A model generated the notes under the pieces. It was not told where the DNA came from and ran no database searches. It saw only the letters and a program-made list of their open reading frames with translations. A stretch of DNA of 64,000 nucleotides from Porphyridium purpureum (lineage: Eukaryota > Rhodophyta > Bangiophyceae > Porphyridiales > Porphyridiaceae): positions 62,001 to 126,000 of the forward strand of contig VRMN01000003.1 in NCBI GenBank assembly GCA_008690995.1, in the 5' to 3' direction. The translations under genes were made by a program, and so were the position numbers. Shown here piece by piece: positions 28,589 through 38,496 of this stretch (its first letter is position 1; every line of letters begins with the position of its first letter).

Positions 28589-29143
28589 ATGGCACACGAA
28601 GAGGCGTTGTTTATGAACTGCTGGTTCTTTTGGTTCATGCCGCAGTGCTACGAGTACTGGTGGCAATTGTTCGAGTCAATTTCGCCGTACATGTTTGCGA
28701 CGCTCGGGTGCGCGCTCGCGATTGGCGTCTCGGTGCTGGGCGCCGCGTGGGGGATTTTCATCACCGGCAGCTCGCTGGTCGGCGCCGCAATCAAGGCGCC
28801 CAGGATCCAGTCCAAGAACTTGATCAGCGTCATTTTCTGCGAGGCCGTCGCCATCTACGGAGTCATCATGGCGATCATCATGCAGACCAAGATTGCCGAG
28901 GCCGACGCGACGCCGTCCGCGTTCGCCGGATACGGCCTGTTCGCAACGGGGCTCACCGTTGGATTTGCGAATCTCTTTTGCGGCCTGTGCGTCGGAATCA
29001 CAGGCAGCTCTTGCGCGCTTGCAGACGCGCAAAACCCGGCGCTCTTCGTCAAAATCCTGATTGTTGAAATTTTCGGCTCCGCGCTCGGCCTGTTCGGGGT
29101 GATCGTCGGAATCATCATGGCGGGCAAGTGTAACTTTGCTTAG
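28589..29143 (+). CDS. V-type ATPase V0 proteolipid subunit c''
   Basis: The subunit has 184 residues, a little shorter than animal and yeast c'' (about 205-213). It is part of the rotating membrane ring of the vacuolar proton pump. Four to five hydrophobic helices are visible. The first bundle has [18 protein letters not shown] and [19 protein letters not shown]. The proton-carrying Glu is in [18 protein letters not shown], and the second repeat has [20 protein letters not shown] and the Glu in [21 protein letters not shown]. The extra N-terminal helix ([18 protein letters not shown]) and the order of the repeats set c'' apart from subunit c. The ATG at 28589 is preceded by an upstream in-frame Met-less stretch, so the start is firm. 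Confidence 0.93.
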   Translation: MAHEEALFMNCWFFWFMPQCYEYWWQLFESISPYMFATLGCALAIGVSVLGAAWGIFITGSSLVGAAIKAPRIQSKNLISVIFCEAVAIYGVIMAIIMQTKIAEADATPSAFAGYGLFATGLTVGFANLFCGLCVGITGSSCALADAQNPALFVKILIVEIFGSALGLFGVIVGIIMAGKCNFA

Positions 29144-29212
29144 CTCAACCAAACAAGCACGGGCATAGAACAGGGTCCTGAGGTTGGCTCGAACGTTTTA
29201 TGTAAACGAATC

Positions 29213-30076
29213 TTACTGCACGTTGTGAAAATCTTGCATGCCAGGAATCGAGTAGGAGACACGCGTGACGCCCTTCTTCGCACGCACGCCTGTGATCTTC
29301 AACGCCTCGATTTCTCCGGTGTTCTTGACGTGTGTACCACCGCACGGGCACCCGGGAGTTCCAGGAACGAGCGTAACGACTCTCGGTGTGGTGTCAGGTT
29401 CGATATAGTCAGGCAAACGACCCCCGCATGCCTTTTGCGCGTCCACGTATGGCAGCATGGCAGACTGGGTTTGCTGCCTTTGAGCAATGAGCCTTTCTAT
29501 CTCCCGTTCCAACGCAGCACCCAGCGCTTGCTTGTCCGAGAATGGGTGCTGGTCGGCAAGTTTGCCTGAATATTCTACAAAGGCAAGCTCTTTCGTGTGA
29601 CTCCCTTTCGTCGGAACCAGTAATCCAGGGCCCAGCCCAATATTTGACATCGCGACGTCCAGCAGATGCCCGGCCGAGTGGATTCGAGCGTTCAGTCTTC
29701 GAGCTTGCTCATCAATCTGTACGTTGACCACATCGCCAGTCGCAAACGGAGTGACTTCAATTGAATTCTCGTCTCCGCGAAGGTCATACCCAGTACTATC
29801 ACCGGGTAAACACACATATGTTCCGTAATGAAACACTATGCCTTCCACGGCTTTCGCACGTGTCACTTTAAACTCGACGAAGCGGTCTCCGGCACTGGCC
29901 AGCGTCATGGTTGCCACGTCGCTAGTCTGCCCTCCTCCCGCGGGATGAACGATAGTAGTGTCCAGCACCACGACATGATCCCGTGCGTTCGTGGATGTCG
30001 CGTCCGGAGTCGACGAAACTACCCTGCTGGTGCTCGCGAACTTGTACGTGTCCTCGAAATATTCAAGCTTCGTCAT
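29213..30076 (-). CDS. AlaX-type tRNA-editing (alanyl-tRNA editing) protein
   Basis: The protein has 287 residues starting at MTKLEYFEDTYKF, the usual N-terminus of AlaX/AARSD1 proteins. It hydrolyses Ser- or Gly-mischarged tRNA-Ala in trans. The four zinc ligands are visible as HSAGH in RIHSAGHLLDVAMS (HxxxH) and CxxxH in GCPCGGTHVKNTG, and the VHPAGGGQTSD loop is typical. No aminoacylation domain is present, so it acts alone. It is head-to-head with the ISCA-type gene across about 82 bases. The frame extends upstream but would run into that gene; an ATG at 30124 is a possible alternative. Compartment is not certain. Confidence 0.9.
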   Translation of the reverse strand: MTKLEYFEDTYKFASTSRVVSSTPDATSTNARDHVVVLDTTIVHPAGGGQTSDVATMTLASAGDRFVEFKVTRAKAVEGIVFHYGTYVCLPGDSTGYDLRGDENSIEVTPFATGDVVNVQIDEQARRLNARIHSAGHLLDVAMSNIGLGPGLLVPTKGSHTKELAFVEYSGKLADQHPFSDKQALGAALEREIERLIAQRQQTQSAMLPYVDAQKACGGRLPDYIEPDTTPRVVTLVPGTPGCPCGGTHVKNTGEIEALKITGVRAKKGVTRVSYSIPGMQDFHNVQ

Positions 30077-30158
30077 GCCGACACTCCATCCTGACAGCCG
30101 GGGTGCTTGGCTGTTGAACCACATTTTGTGCCGGTGGAAAGTGAGGGAAGGAATCAAG

Positions 30159-31016
30159 ATGTTTCGGAGTGGTTTTGGAGCCGCGACGGCCATGGCGGCG
30201 CGAAGTACGCGCGCGGCTGCGTATCGCTCAGGCGCACAGAAGGTCATCCAATATCCCTGTCTGACTGCGGCGTCGGAGCGAAATCTAGCGACTGAATTCG
30301 GGCGTCGGCATGAATTTGTCGTGAATCCCTCTGTGAGGTGCTGCGTGACGCCCCATTCTTCCATCGACGGCGAAATGAGCGCATTGCAAACGCCATTCTT
30401 GAGGCATAGGCATGCGCCTGGGCGCGGCCGCGTGAACGCGGTGAGGAACATGGGCGCCGTCGCGGCGCAGGGTCCAAATGGCATGCCAAATTTGAATACA
30501 AGCCAGACTCAGTACGAGAATGCGGAGTCAGAGGCAGTTGAAGCTGCAGGCCACAACCAGAACGAGACCAATGACTTCTCACTGGTTCTTACCGAGCGGT
30601 GTATTGCGAGGCTACGAGAAATACAAGCGCTGCGCGAGAAGCAGCAGACTAGCACGACGCAACCAGCGGACGCGAGCACAGCAGACGGTGGCGGCACGGA
30701 GCAGGGTACAGGGCAGATACAGGGACAAGGAGCGCTGCTTGTTGCGCTGCGTGTGAGTGTAGATTCAGGTGGATGTTCAGGTTTTCAGTACAACTTCAAG
30801 TTGGAGAGCTCCGAAACGCTTGTTCCGCTCCCAGACGACCAAGTTGTGGAGAAGAACGGCGTGCGTGTGTTGGTCGACTCTGTTTCTGCGCCGCTTCTGA
30901 ACGGCGCGATCATTGACTACGAGCAGGAACTCATGCGTTCCGCCTTCATTGTTGGCACCAACCCGAATTCCGACACCGGTTGTAGCTGTGGCGTGTCCTT
31001 CGCGCCCAAACTCTGA
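30159..31016 (+). CDS. A-type iron-sulfur carrier (ISCA family), mitochondrial
   Basis: The protein has 285 residues. The C-terminal 120 residues are the A-type (HesB/IscA) fold: FSLVLTERCIARLREIQALR, the first Cys in VDSGGCSGFQYNF, DSVSAPLLNGAIIDYEQ, and the last two Cys in TGCSCGVSF. These three cysteines bind the cluster. The FIVGTNPNSDTGCSCG ending resembles ISCA2-type proteins, which mature mitochondrial [4Fe-4S] proteins. The first 140 residues are rich in Arg, Ala and Ser and include MFRSGFGAATAMAARSTRAA, a good presequence. A Gln/Gly/Thr-rich insert (about 175-200) lies within the domain and is unusual. Confidence 0.9.
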   Translation: MFRSGFGAATAMAARSTRAAAYRSGAQKVIQYPCLTAASERNLATEFGRRHEFVVNPSVRCCVTPHSSIDGEMSALQTPFLRHRHAPGRGRVNAVRNMGAVAAQGPNGMPNLNTSQTQYENAESEAVEAAGHNQNETNDFSLVLTERCIARLREIQALREKQQTSTTQPADASTADGGGTEQGTGQIQGQGALLVALRVSVDSGGCSGFQYNFKLESSETLVPLPDDQVVEKNGVRVLVDSVSAPLLNGAIIDYEQELMRSAFIVGTNPNSDTGCSCGVSFAPKL

Positions 31017-31350
31017 GTGGTCACGCATGCCACTCCTCTTGTACGCAAGAATGCACGGCAGTCTGCGGTCCAGAATGTCAAAAGATGTGTGAAGCAACGA
31101 CTAATCTCCATTCGTACCCCGACCCAATGTCATTACAGCCAGCGCCATTTTCTTTCTTCACCGTGCTCTCTTTTCACATCGGTTCGTGCCACACGTCTTG
31201 TTTCTGCCGAAAGCGGAAAGTCCCGAATTGCCGCGACACAAGCGTTGCAGGTGCTACAGTGCGTTTGGAGGTTGGGATCGCAGCATGAGTGGCGAGGTCA
31301 GGCAGGAAACAAGGGCAGCAGGTACCGAGGTTAGCGGCTGAAAAAGCAGG
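31017..31350. other. Intergenic region, 0.33 kb
   Basis: The gap lies between same-strand genes. I see no gene or clear motif. Confidence 0.4.
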
Positions 31351-34206
31351 ATGAGTACGGCCCTGCTGCTTTCATGGCTTGCGTTGTGTGTGACTTCTTG
31401 GATGGCGTCCGCACAGGGCGCGGTGGAGGTCGGCCGATTATCGGAGCTGGCGCACGGGCTATCTGGCCAAGTGACAGTGCTGGACACAAAGCGTGTGCAA
31501 ATTGACGGGCTAACGTACGACGGCCGCGGCCCGCAGGCGTTTTTCTGGGTTGGAAAGGGCCAGCCCGGCACAGACGGCGTCAAGGCACTCGAGCAGGGCA
31601 CGTGCGGAGCAAATCCGCTCGGACGCTATGATGGAGATACGGTGATTGTGGAACTGCCGCAGGGCTTGACCATGGCCGATATTGACTATGTGTCCATGTG
31701 GTGCATCGCCGCTCGACAGAACTTTGGGGACGTGCGCCTGTCCGGCGTCCGCGAGCAACTCGGAGCGTTGCCCAACCCGCAGGCTGAAGACCTGGACTGT
31801 ACAACGCCAGAAGAAGGCGAGGCGCCGGCTACCATGAGCTGCATGGAACTGGACCAGAATGCGCTGAATTTGCGGTATGCGCGTGATCCGTCCGATGAAA
31901 GTACGATGATGATTGAGCTGGAGGCCCGGGTAGGCGTGACAGAGTACGTGGCGTTTGGACTCTCTGGCAGCAGTCAATTCACGCTTATGGACAACGCGGA
32001 TATTATTGTGCTAACCGTGGACGCCGGCGGCTTTGCACGCGCGCGCGACTTCTTTGTATCGGGTCGCAATCAATGTGTTAATGGCGTTGGGGTGTGCCCG
32101 GACACCGAATCCGGGCCGCTCGCTGGATCGAATGATGTGCAAGTGGTGTCGTCGAGTCGCTCTGGTGATGTGGTGCTTGTTAAAATGCGCCGTCCGGTTG
32201 GGGCTTCGGATCCGGAACTTGATCTTGCGATTCCTGACGGAAAGGGGTTTGTAGTATGGGCAGTAGGCCCAATGAACGAAGCTCTAGACCTCCCGCTGTT
32301 CCACTCTCGTCACGCAGAAGGCGACGTCCAGGTTGACTGGGCTCCGGAAGTGATTGGAGATCGCTGTGTGTCTTTGATTGCGCAAGCAGAGAATGAGAAA
32401 GTGCCTGGGTGGCGACGCGAGCCGCTGCTCTTGGAAGAAGGCGTTCCAGTTTCGGTTCTCTTGGGACCCAGTGGGGGAGAGTATGGTATAGGTTCCATAA
32501 CGCAGCGGCCTCCGTGGGGGATCGGTTTCTACCTCAATGGCATATTGATTCCAGCCGTCGGTGTTGAACGAGGGAAAACGTACGAGTTTGTTATTCAAAC
32601 GGGAGATGATGCTTCAAACAGTGCAAAGTACCATCCATTTTACATCTCGTCGGATCCGTTTGGAGGCTACGTGGCTGACTCGGAGCTTGAGCAACGCGAG
32701 CAGTTTGAAAATGGTGAAATTTTCGCGGGCATCACTGGGTTGAATGAGTCAGACGGTTCTTTTCGATGGTACACCACTGGGAATGGAACGCTGTGCCAGA
32801 TAGAGGAAATAGAAGCGTCCTCGGCGCAAACTTTTGACACTTTTGAAGAGTACAATGCGACTCTGAATTACTCATGCACCGAAGATTCGGCGATAGCCGC
32901 CGGAGCCGGCCGCCTTGTTTGGTCAGTTGCTCCGGATACTCCGGATTTGGTATACTACCAATGCGTGACGCACAACAATCTGGGCTGGAAAATTCGGGTC
33001 TTTGATGAAGGCTCCGTTGATCTGGATGAGCTACGCGCCCTCTCGAACGTGGACCCGCAAACCGAAGAGAACCAAGAGGGTGCACCACAATGTTTGCTTG
33101 AGTTCAATGGCGAGACGTACCGGTACGCGAAGTGCTCGCCTATTTCGGAGCGCGGCATTGAGGCCGTAATCTACTCGACCGTTTTGTCTGAGACAGGAGA
33201 GCTAGATATGGCGTTCAGCATGGCACCCTCGAGCGGAGAGACAGGTTGGGTCGCCCTTGGCTTTGCAGAAACCTCTGGCGTGATGGTTGGAGCTGATGCA
33301 ATCATCGCGCTGCGCATGGCGGATGGAAGCATCTCGACAGAAGACTATGCCATGAATTCGAGGTCTTCTAGTGGTGTTCAGCCTGCGGGACGGCAAGCGT
33401 TATCCTTGGCGGAGTCGATATTTAATGAAAGCACGGGCAACATTGTTACTCGATTTCGGCGCTCCATTGGCTCGGTGACTCCGACTGCCGCTGCGCTGTT
33501 GCTCGCAAAAGGCCCGGCATCTGTTTCGAGCACAACCTTACGACAGCACAATTTCAGGACCGGGCTGGTGCTGGATTTGGAAAGTTCTGCTTCAGAGCCC
33601 ATCCTTCCGAATCGGCGTTCAAACTACTCTGCTTTTGTGGCGCACGCGGTGCTTATGGGTCTTGCTTGGATAATCTTGGTTCCATGGGCTATATTTATGC
33701 CTCGCGTGCTGCACTTCAAGGACCCGCTGTGGTTCAACTTGCACCGCGCTCTGAACCTCTTCGTCACCTGTATGGTTCTTTCCGCGTTTGTGGTGGCTCT
33801 CGTTTACGGGACCCGGACAGAAACTGCGCATTTGGTGATCGGGTGCATTGTCTTTGGCTTGCTCGTTCTTCAAATTGCCGGTGGGCTGCTTCGGGCGGAC
33901 AAAGGATCGGCAAGGCGAACTGCTTGGCGTATGGCCCACGTTTTGAGCGGCCGAGTCTTGGAACTGCTCGCGGTCGCCAACGTTTTCATTGGCATGTCAA
34001 TCTTTGGTGGAGTCGGATGGGGCTGGTACCTGGCCGTTGGTCTGGTCATTGGCTTGCTGATCTTCGTGTACGTATACTTTTTGAGCCGCGACTTTGTTAA
34101 GCAGTCGCGCGGCTCGGACCACGGAGCAGACGGGGGGCCTGTGGATTCTGGAAAAGATGCCGAAAGCGGCAGAGTGCCTAGCGAGCACAGCAACAGTGCT
34201 GCGTGA
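31351..34206 (+). CDS. DM13-DOMON-cupredoxin-like-DOMON-cytochrome b561 membrane redox protein
   Basis: The protein has 951 residues with a signal peptide (MSTALLLSWLALCVTSWMASA). In order: a DM13 domain (about 25-140; LTYDGRGPQAFFWVGKG), a DOMON domain (about 165-325; CMELD, TEYVAFGLSG), a region with cupredoxin-like features (about 380-560; SAKYHPFYISSDPFGG and VYYQCVTHNNLGWKI, giving His and Cys-His residues for a possible copper site), a second DOMON (about 580-730; TGWVALGFAETSGVM), and a cytochrome b561 core of about six helices (about 750-905). Four His suit two hemes: FVAHAVLMG, FNLHRALNL, ETAHLVIG and RMAHVLSG. Plant DM13-DOMON-b561 proteins have a related plan. Likely trans-membrane electron transfer, perhaps ascorbate or metal reduction at the surface or vacuole. 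An AATAAA lies just after the stop. Confidence 0.85.
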   Translation: MSTALLLSWLALCVTSWMASAQGAVEVGRLSELAHGLSGQVTVLDTKRVQIDGLTYDGRGPQAFFWVGKGQPGTDGVKALEQGTCGANPLGRYDGDTVIVELPQGLTMADIDYVSMWCIAARQNFGDVRLSGVREQLGALPNPQAEDLDCTTPEEGEAPATMSCMELDQNALNLRYARDPSDESTMMIELEARVGVTEYVAFGLSGSSQFTLMDNADIIVLTVDAGGFARARDFFVSGRNQCVNGVGVCPDTESGPLAGSNDVQVVSSSRSGDVVLVKMRRPVGASDPELDLAIPDGKGFVVWAVGPMNEALDLPLFHSRHAEGDVQVDWAPEVIGDRCVSLIAQAENEKVPGWRREPLLLEEGVPVSVLLGPSGGEYGIGSITQRPPWGIGFYLNGILIPAVGVERGKTYEFVIQTGDDASNSAKYHPFYISSDPFGGYVADSELEQREQFENGEIFAGITGLNESDGSFRWYTTGNGTLCQIEEIEASSAQTFDTFEEYNATLNYSCTEDSAIAAGAGRLVWSVAPDTPDLVYYQCVTHNNLGWKIRVFDEGSVDLDELRALSNVDPQTEENQEGAPQCLLEFNGETYRYAKCSPISERGIEAVIYSTVLSETGELDMAFSMAPSSGETGWVALGFAETSGVMVGADAIIALRMADGSISTEDYAMNSRSSSGVQPAGRQALSLAESIFNESTGNIVTRFRRSIGSVTPTAAALLLAKGPASVSSTTLRQHNFRTGLVLDLESSASEPILPNRRSNYSAFVAHAVLMGLAWIILVPWAIFMPRVLHFKDPLWFNLHRALNLFVTCMVLSAFVVALVYGTRTETAHLVIGCIVFGLLVLQIAGGLLRADKGSARRTAWRMAHVLSGRVLELLAVANVFIGMSIFGGVGWGWYLAVGLVIGLLIFVYVYFLSRDFVKQSRGSDHGADGGPVDSGKDAESGRVPSEHSNSAA

Positions 34207-36149
34207 GTGTGAAGCGAGAAAATAAATTTTTCGGCGCTCAAGTTGGAAGTGGTGGAGCTCTGTGTCTCTTTCTCACCTTTACCTAGTGTGTGTCTTCCTC
34301 GGGCTGATTCGTCCAAACAAAGAAAGGAGAGATAGAGCCGAATCCTCAGACTCAGGCTCTTGGCTACAAAGTATTACATGGCTTGTGAAACCTGTAATCT
34401 TTGTGTTTCTATACATTGTTTTCGATACACAGCCGCGACGTCCTGTGTCTTATGGCAGGTCAAAAATATTCTCTTCCGGTCTCACGCTTTGTCATATGAT
34501 GAGCCCTTGACGAGTCGTTCCATGACCATTTCGCAATCGTTCAGCAGGCCGCGAAAATGTGCCGTAGAAGCATGTCCTTTCTTCATTTCCATGTCCTTTT
34601 GGACAACGTGAAAGCGTCCGCCAGGGCAGGTGTCCAGTGGAAAAGAAGACACAATCAAGCCCAGCTCCAATCTGCCATGAGCTTGAAGAGAGGATTCGAT
34701 TCCTCCCAGTGCAGACTGATAGCACTCCCTCCAACTGCTTGCATTTCACAACTCCGTGCCGAGTTCCAGCATTAGAAGAATCCACAGCACAGGGTCCTTC
34801 AGATTGGATGAAAGATCTGCAGATTCGCGCTCGGGCCTGACGGGATGCAGACTGGCGAGAGTCCGAATCAGAATGACCACTGCACTGGACAAAAGCTCAA
34901 GGGTGTCGAGTTTCTTATCAGTTTGCTTGAAATCGCGTCAAAGCATCCATGCACCCACGCAGGACGGGAGAGCAGTGATGCATTGTGCTATCCACAAAAG
35001 CAGACTTTGATAATCAAGGGTCGCTTTGTTCTACTGTGATCGAACGTCCTTTCCCAAGTGGACAGAACTGTGCCTTCCATTATTTTCGACAGCCTTTCCT
35101 CTGCGTGCGATGCACCAAGCTTCTCACTTTCGATCCATTTAACATGCGTGCATCCCAGCCCTTTGACAAAGGACGCCATGAAATGGTGCCACTCCCTCCT
35201 CAAAGTTGACGTGTACTTTGCACAAGACGGACGGAAATTTGCACTCTCGAACATGTCAGCTGACCCTGCAAGGCAGTATTCAGTCGAGCAGGACGCCCGT
35301 CTGCGTCAACAGACTCACTGACGCCCACATAAGTCAAATGCACGAGACGATGGATACGGAACTGAAGTAGCATCAAGTAAATACCCACCATCGGAGAGAA
35401 GATTAAATGCTGCACGAACAATGCACAGCATGAGATCGCATGCAAACTTTTAAATTGTGCAAGTCACAAGCCAGTCGCTGGAATACCCCGCTTTTGCCTG
35501 TCGCTCGCACAATCGTGGAAGAGGACGAGGAAGAAACAGCGCAAGCCGAGGGATCCATGTTAAATAAGAAATAGTATCTCACTGAGAAGCCGCAGAAAGA
35601 GTAGGAAAATGTTTCTCAATGGGCCAACAGTCAAAGCCATCCTTCATTACCGGCACCATCGTCCTCGTATTCATCATCTCACGTGCTGTGAAATACATTC
35701 TCATAAACTTTGCGACAGCTCGATTCACGTCTCCTGTGTAAAGCAGGCACAATAATTCTTTGAAGGGTAAGACGACGGCTGCGTAAAATCCACGTGAAAG
35801 TGACATCCACCTCGTTCTAGCACCCCTGCAGGATCAAAGAGCTATAATACATTGGAAAACCATAGAGGTCTCGTCCTTGTGGTCTCTTCATGGACACAGC
35901 AAAAACGCTACCTCAGCAGGAAACCCGGAAATCACAGGTCTCGCTTCATAGCCCTGCCCCTGCACGGTAAGCCCACTAGTTTCAAGGCTCTGGTAGCAAG
36001 CAGCTCACACTCATAAACTTCTTCAAAATACGAATTACACCCGTGGCACGCTGCGTGTTGTCAGCACATGCACCTTCGTCCGTCGCATGAGCATCTCAAA
36101 GATTTCAGAAGTGTAGCTGTATTCTTGCATCCGCTGCTCCCGCGAAAAA

Positions 36150-36180
<31 letters not shown>

Positions 36181-36252
36181 CCTTTTCGTGCGAGCATGCA
36201 GAGCACATTAATTTGCCGCGCAGTGGTGGTTCAACTACGAGTTCATAGGCTC
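34207..36252. other. Largest gap, 2.0 kb: no confident gene
   Basis: No frame exceeds about 100 codons. The minus strand from about 34482 to 36140 has a run of coding-like stretches (for example KDMEMKKGHASTAHFRGLL; REWHHFMASFVKGLGC) separated by several stops and frame changes. It could be a decayed host gene, an intron-rich gene, or chance; I cannot name a family. An A-rich tract (A16-C-A16) lies at 36145-36177. Confidence 0.35.
36145..36177 (+). repeat. Poly(A) tract A16-C-A16
   Basis: Two runs of sixteen A are separated by one C, by far the longest homopolymer in the window. It might be the tail of a retroposed transcript or a replication-slippage product. Confidence 0.7.
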
Positions 36253-37305
36253 TCAGTTGCGTTGAAATGGAAGCACCTGATGCGTTTGACGGACTCGATT
36301 CACTGCGGCCCGGAAGCGCAGGATTTTCTCGCCCAGCACAGTGTCACTGTCAGCCATGTAGAGCTTGAATTGCTCGTGACTTGCGAAAAATTCCAACACC
36401 TTGAATACCGATGGCTGCGTGGCAGCCTTCCACACGGAAAAGCCTTGCATGGAGCCTTCTCCTGTGCACTTTCTGTAATGGTTCAGAAGCACACTATCCA
36501 TTGCACCCACCTTGGACGCACGGGTCCAGTCTGCGGTAATTACGTGCGAGACGACAAGCTCGGCAGAGCCAAGTGCAGATTCGCATTCGGCGTGCGTCTC
36601 CACGTATTCAGCCGGCACATACTTAACCACCTCGCGTAGTGGTGCAGGTAGCTTTTCGAGACTGAGCCGCAACCACTCCGACGCCCCTCGAGAAGGCACT
36701 AACATCATGTGAAGCGGCGGCGTCTCGCCTTTAGTTTCACCAAAGTACGGATCCGCGCATCTCACAAGCACAAGACACTCGCGGGAGGCCGAGTCAGGCG
36801 GGATGCGAACTTTCATCAAGCTCAAATGCTCCAGAACCTGCTCTACTTGCTCACTTGTCTTGGTTAGTACCGTGACGTGGACTTCAGGGTCAACGAGCGA
36901 AGCAAACTCGTTCATCAGTTCAGGATCGACGCCCATCGCAAGCTGCTCGTACTGTGAGATCACCTGCTGCTCTCCTATATCCATGTTTGTCTCTGCAATC
37001 TGACGAAGTATTTCATCAGTGTCCGGAAACGGCTTCTTTGCGTTACTTTCTCTTGCATTTCCCAAATCCTGATCATCCTCATCGTGAGCATGAACTACGG
37101 TCTGTGCGCTAACACTCTTTCCTTCTCTCAAGGGCCCGGCGTGAAACGCACACGTAGGCAAGTTTATAGCCCGGCTGGTGCATGTGCGATAAGTCTGCAC
37201 TGGATGTGGTAAGTTGAGCGAAGAACAAGCTCGCGCGTGCCAAATTCCTCCGTCCCCGAAGCGAGGCCCGCCACCCGAAGCAATGATCCAGCACGCGCAA
37301 TTCAT
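36253..37305 (-). CDS. Protein of unknown function, probably organelle-targeted
   Basis: The protein has 350 residues from the first ATG (an upstream GTG would add 36). The first 65 residues are rich in Ala, Cys, Arg, Ser and His, and may be a targeting peptide. A mature alpha/beta region follows with ECLVLVRCADPYFGE, a short acid linker (HAHDEDDQDLGN) and a C-terminal domain (QGFSVWKAATQPSVFKVLEFF; HEQFKLYMAD) that loosely resembles a dimeric ferredoxin-like/ABM fold. That resemblance is weak. No family recognised. Confidence 0.55.
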   Translation of the reverse strand: MNCACWIIASGGGPRFGDGGIWHARACSSLNLPHPVQTYRTCTSRAINLPTCAFHAGPLREGKSVSAQTVVHAHDEDDQDLGNARESNAKKPFPDTDEILRQIAETNMDIGEQQVISQYEQLAMGVDPELMNEFASLVDPEVHVTVLTKTSEQVEQVLEHLSLMKVRIPPDSASRECLVLVRCADPYFGETKGETPPLHMMLVPSRGASEWLRLSLEKLPAPLREVVKYVPAEYVETHAECESALGSAELVVSHVITADWTRASKVGAMDSVLLNHYRKCTGEGSMQGFSVWKAATQPSVFKVLEFFASHEQFKLYMADSDTVLGEKILRFRAAVNRVRQTHQVLPFQRN

Positions 37306-38052
37306 CGTCGTTTGCTGCAAGCAAGTCACGGCCGTCGTCAGCTGGACAGCTAAGCCCCGCCGGTCTGGCTCTTCACTGCCTGTCGTGCGGCACAATGGAA
37401 TTAAGGAGCCCACGAAATCCGTGACGAATTTTTGAAAATGACTTTGCCAACGATGCCATACATCGCCTGAATCCTCGCGGGGCCGCCACGGAAGCAGCTG
37501 GACGTTGCGCCTCGTCGTTTATTAAAGACAATTCATGAAGTCAGGCCGCACGCAGCACATAGTTCTCGATCATCGACCTGGTCCGACTTGTCCACTGTCC
37601 TCGTGGTTTTCTCAGCGTGCTTGGTTTTCGTGGACGGGCACGTTGAAAACGGTACGTACGGATGCACTGCCGTCCTTTGTGTTCTATTCTGTGCCATATC
37701 GGACGGGACATGTTCGCCAGCGAGAACGCTTCATGCTTTGATGGTCGGCTTGGAATGGCCTGGTACCGCTTTGGCCAAAAGTCTGAGGCAGAGTCCAGTC
37801 TCAGAAAGCAGTCCCCAAAGATACCGAAAACGTCCATCCGCTGGGCCGCATGCTCCTCGGGGCCAGCTTTCCGTTCCCCGCGTCGTGCGTCAGGTTGCTG
37901 CTTCCCACTGTGTCACGCAGAATTTTCCTACGGAGCGCGTGCGTGCCCACACAGATTGGACGAGGGATCCTCAAACCATTTTTTACACGGAGAAAATGCA
38001 AACTTCCTCCCTGAAAACCAGCTGGATAAACACGAACCGAGCTCTCGTTTAC
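37306..38052. other. Intergenic region, 0.75 kb
   Basis: It holds the 5' flank of the unknown gene and the 3' flank of L27a. A minus-strand frame of 98 codons (37541-37837) ends in a basic stretch and is followed by an AATAAA-type signal (about 37518-37524). It may be a small gene, but I recognise no family. Confidence 0.35.
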
Positions 38053-38496
38053 TTACGCCGTTAAGACGCAGACGCCGCCCACTTCCTTGATCTTCTTCTC
38101 GGCGATCTTGCTAAAGAACTTTGCCTTGACAATAACTGGCTGCTTTGGGAGCTGGCCGCGACCCAGAACCTTGAAATACCCCGCCTTGTACGCGTCGATG
38201 ACCGGCGCGACGTCCGTCTTATCCGCGTGCTCCTTGCGCACATCCTCGCCCACCAGCGTCCAAATACGATCCAGGTTGATCGAGGGGCAGTGGAACTTGT
38301 TCTGCGTCTTGTGGAAATACCTCATTCCCACCTTCCCAAAGTAACCCGGATGGTACTTGTCAAACAGGATTCTCTTGTGGTGCTGGCCACCGGCGTTACC
38401 GCGGCCTGAGGGATGCTTCCTGTGCTTCCCAATACGGCCGTGTCCGGCGGACACATGACCGCGCTTTTTCCTATTCTTGTGCAGTCTCGTCGGCAT
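38053..38496 (-). CDS. RPL27A: 60S ribosomal protein L27a (uL15)
   Basis: The protein has 147 residues, the normal eukaryotic length. It starts [20 protein letters not shown] and contains [32 protein letters not shown] and the C-terminal [11 protein letters not shown], all typical of eukaryotic L27a. It is a structural protein of the large subunit near the base of the central protuberance. The ATG at 38496 is the family start; the frame remains open upstream with no similarity. Intronless, as are nearly all genes here. No telobox is seen in its upstream region. Confidence 0.97.
   Translation of the reverse strand: MPTRLHKNRKKRGHVSAGHGRIGKHRKHPSGRGNAGGQHHKRILFDKYHPGYFGKVGMRYFHKTQNKFHCPSINLDRIWTLVGEDVRKEHADKTDVAPVIDAYKAGYFKVLGRGQLPKQPVIVKAKFFSKIAEKKIKEVGGVCVLTA

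Noticed and set aside
34690-34712. Stretch resembling a tRNA T-arm (gattcgattcctcc)
   Set aside because: The stem does not pair around a seven-base loop and no D-arm, anticodon arm or acceptor stem fits nearby. I found no tRNA gene in the window.
37541-37837. 98-codon minus-strand frame with a basic C-terminus and a following AATAAA
   Set aside because: It is suggestive of a small ribosomal-type protein, but no family matches and Ser/Arg/Pro richness is also typical of chance frames. Left as a remark on the intergenic entry.
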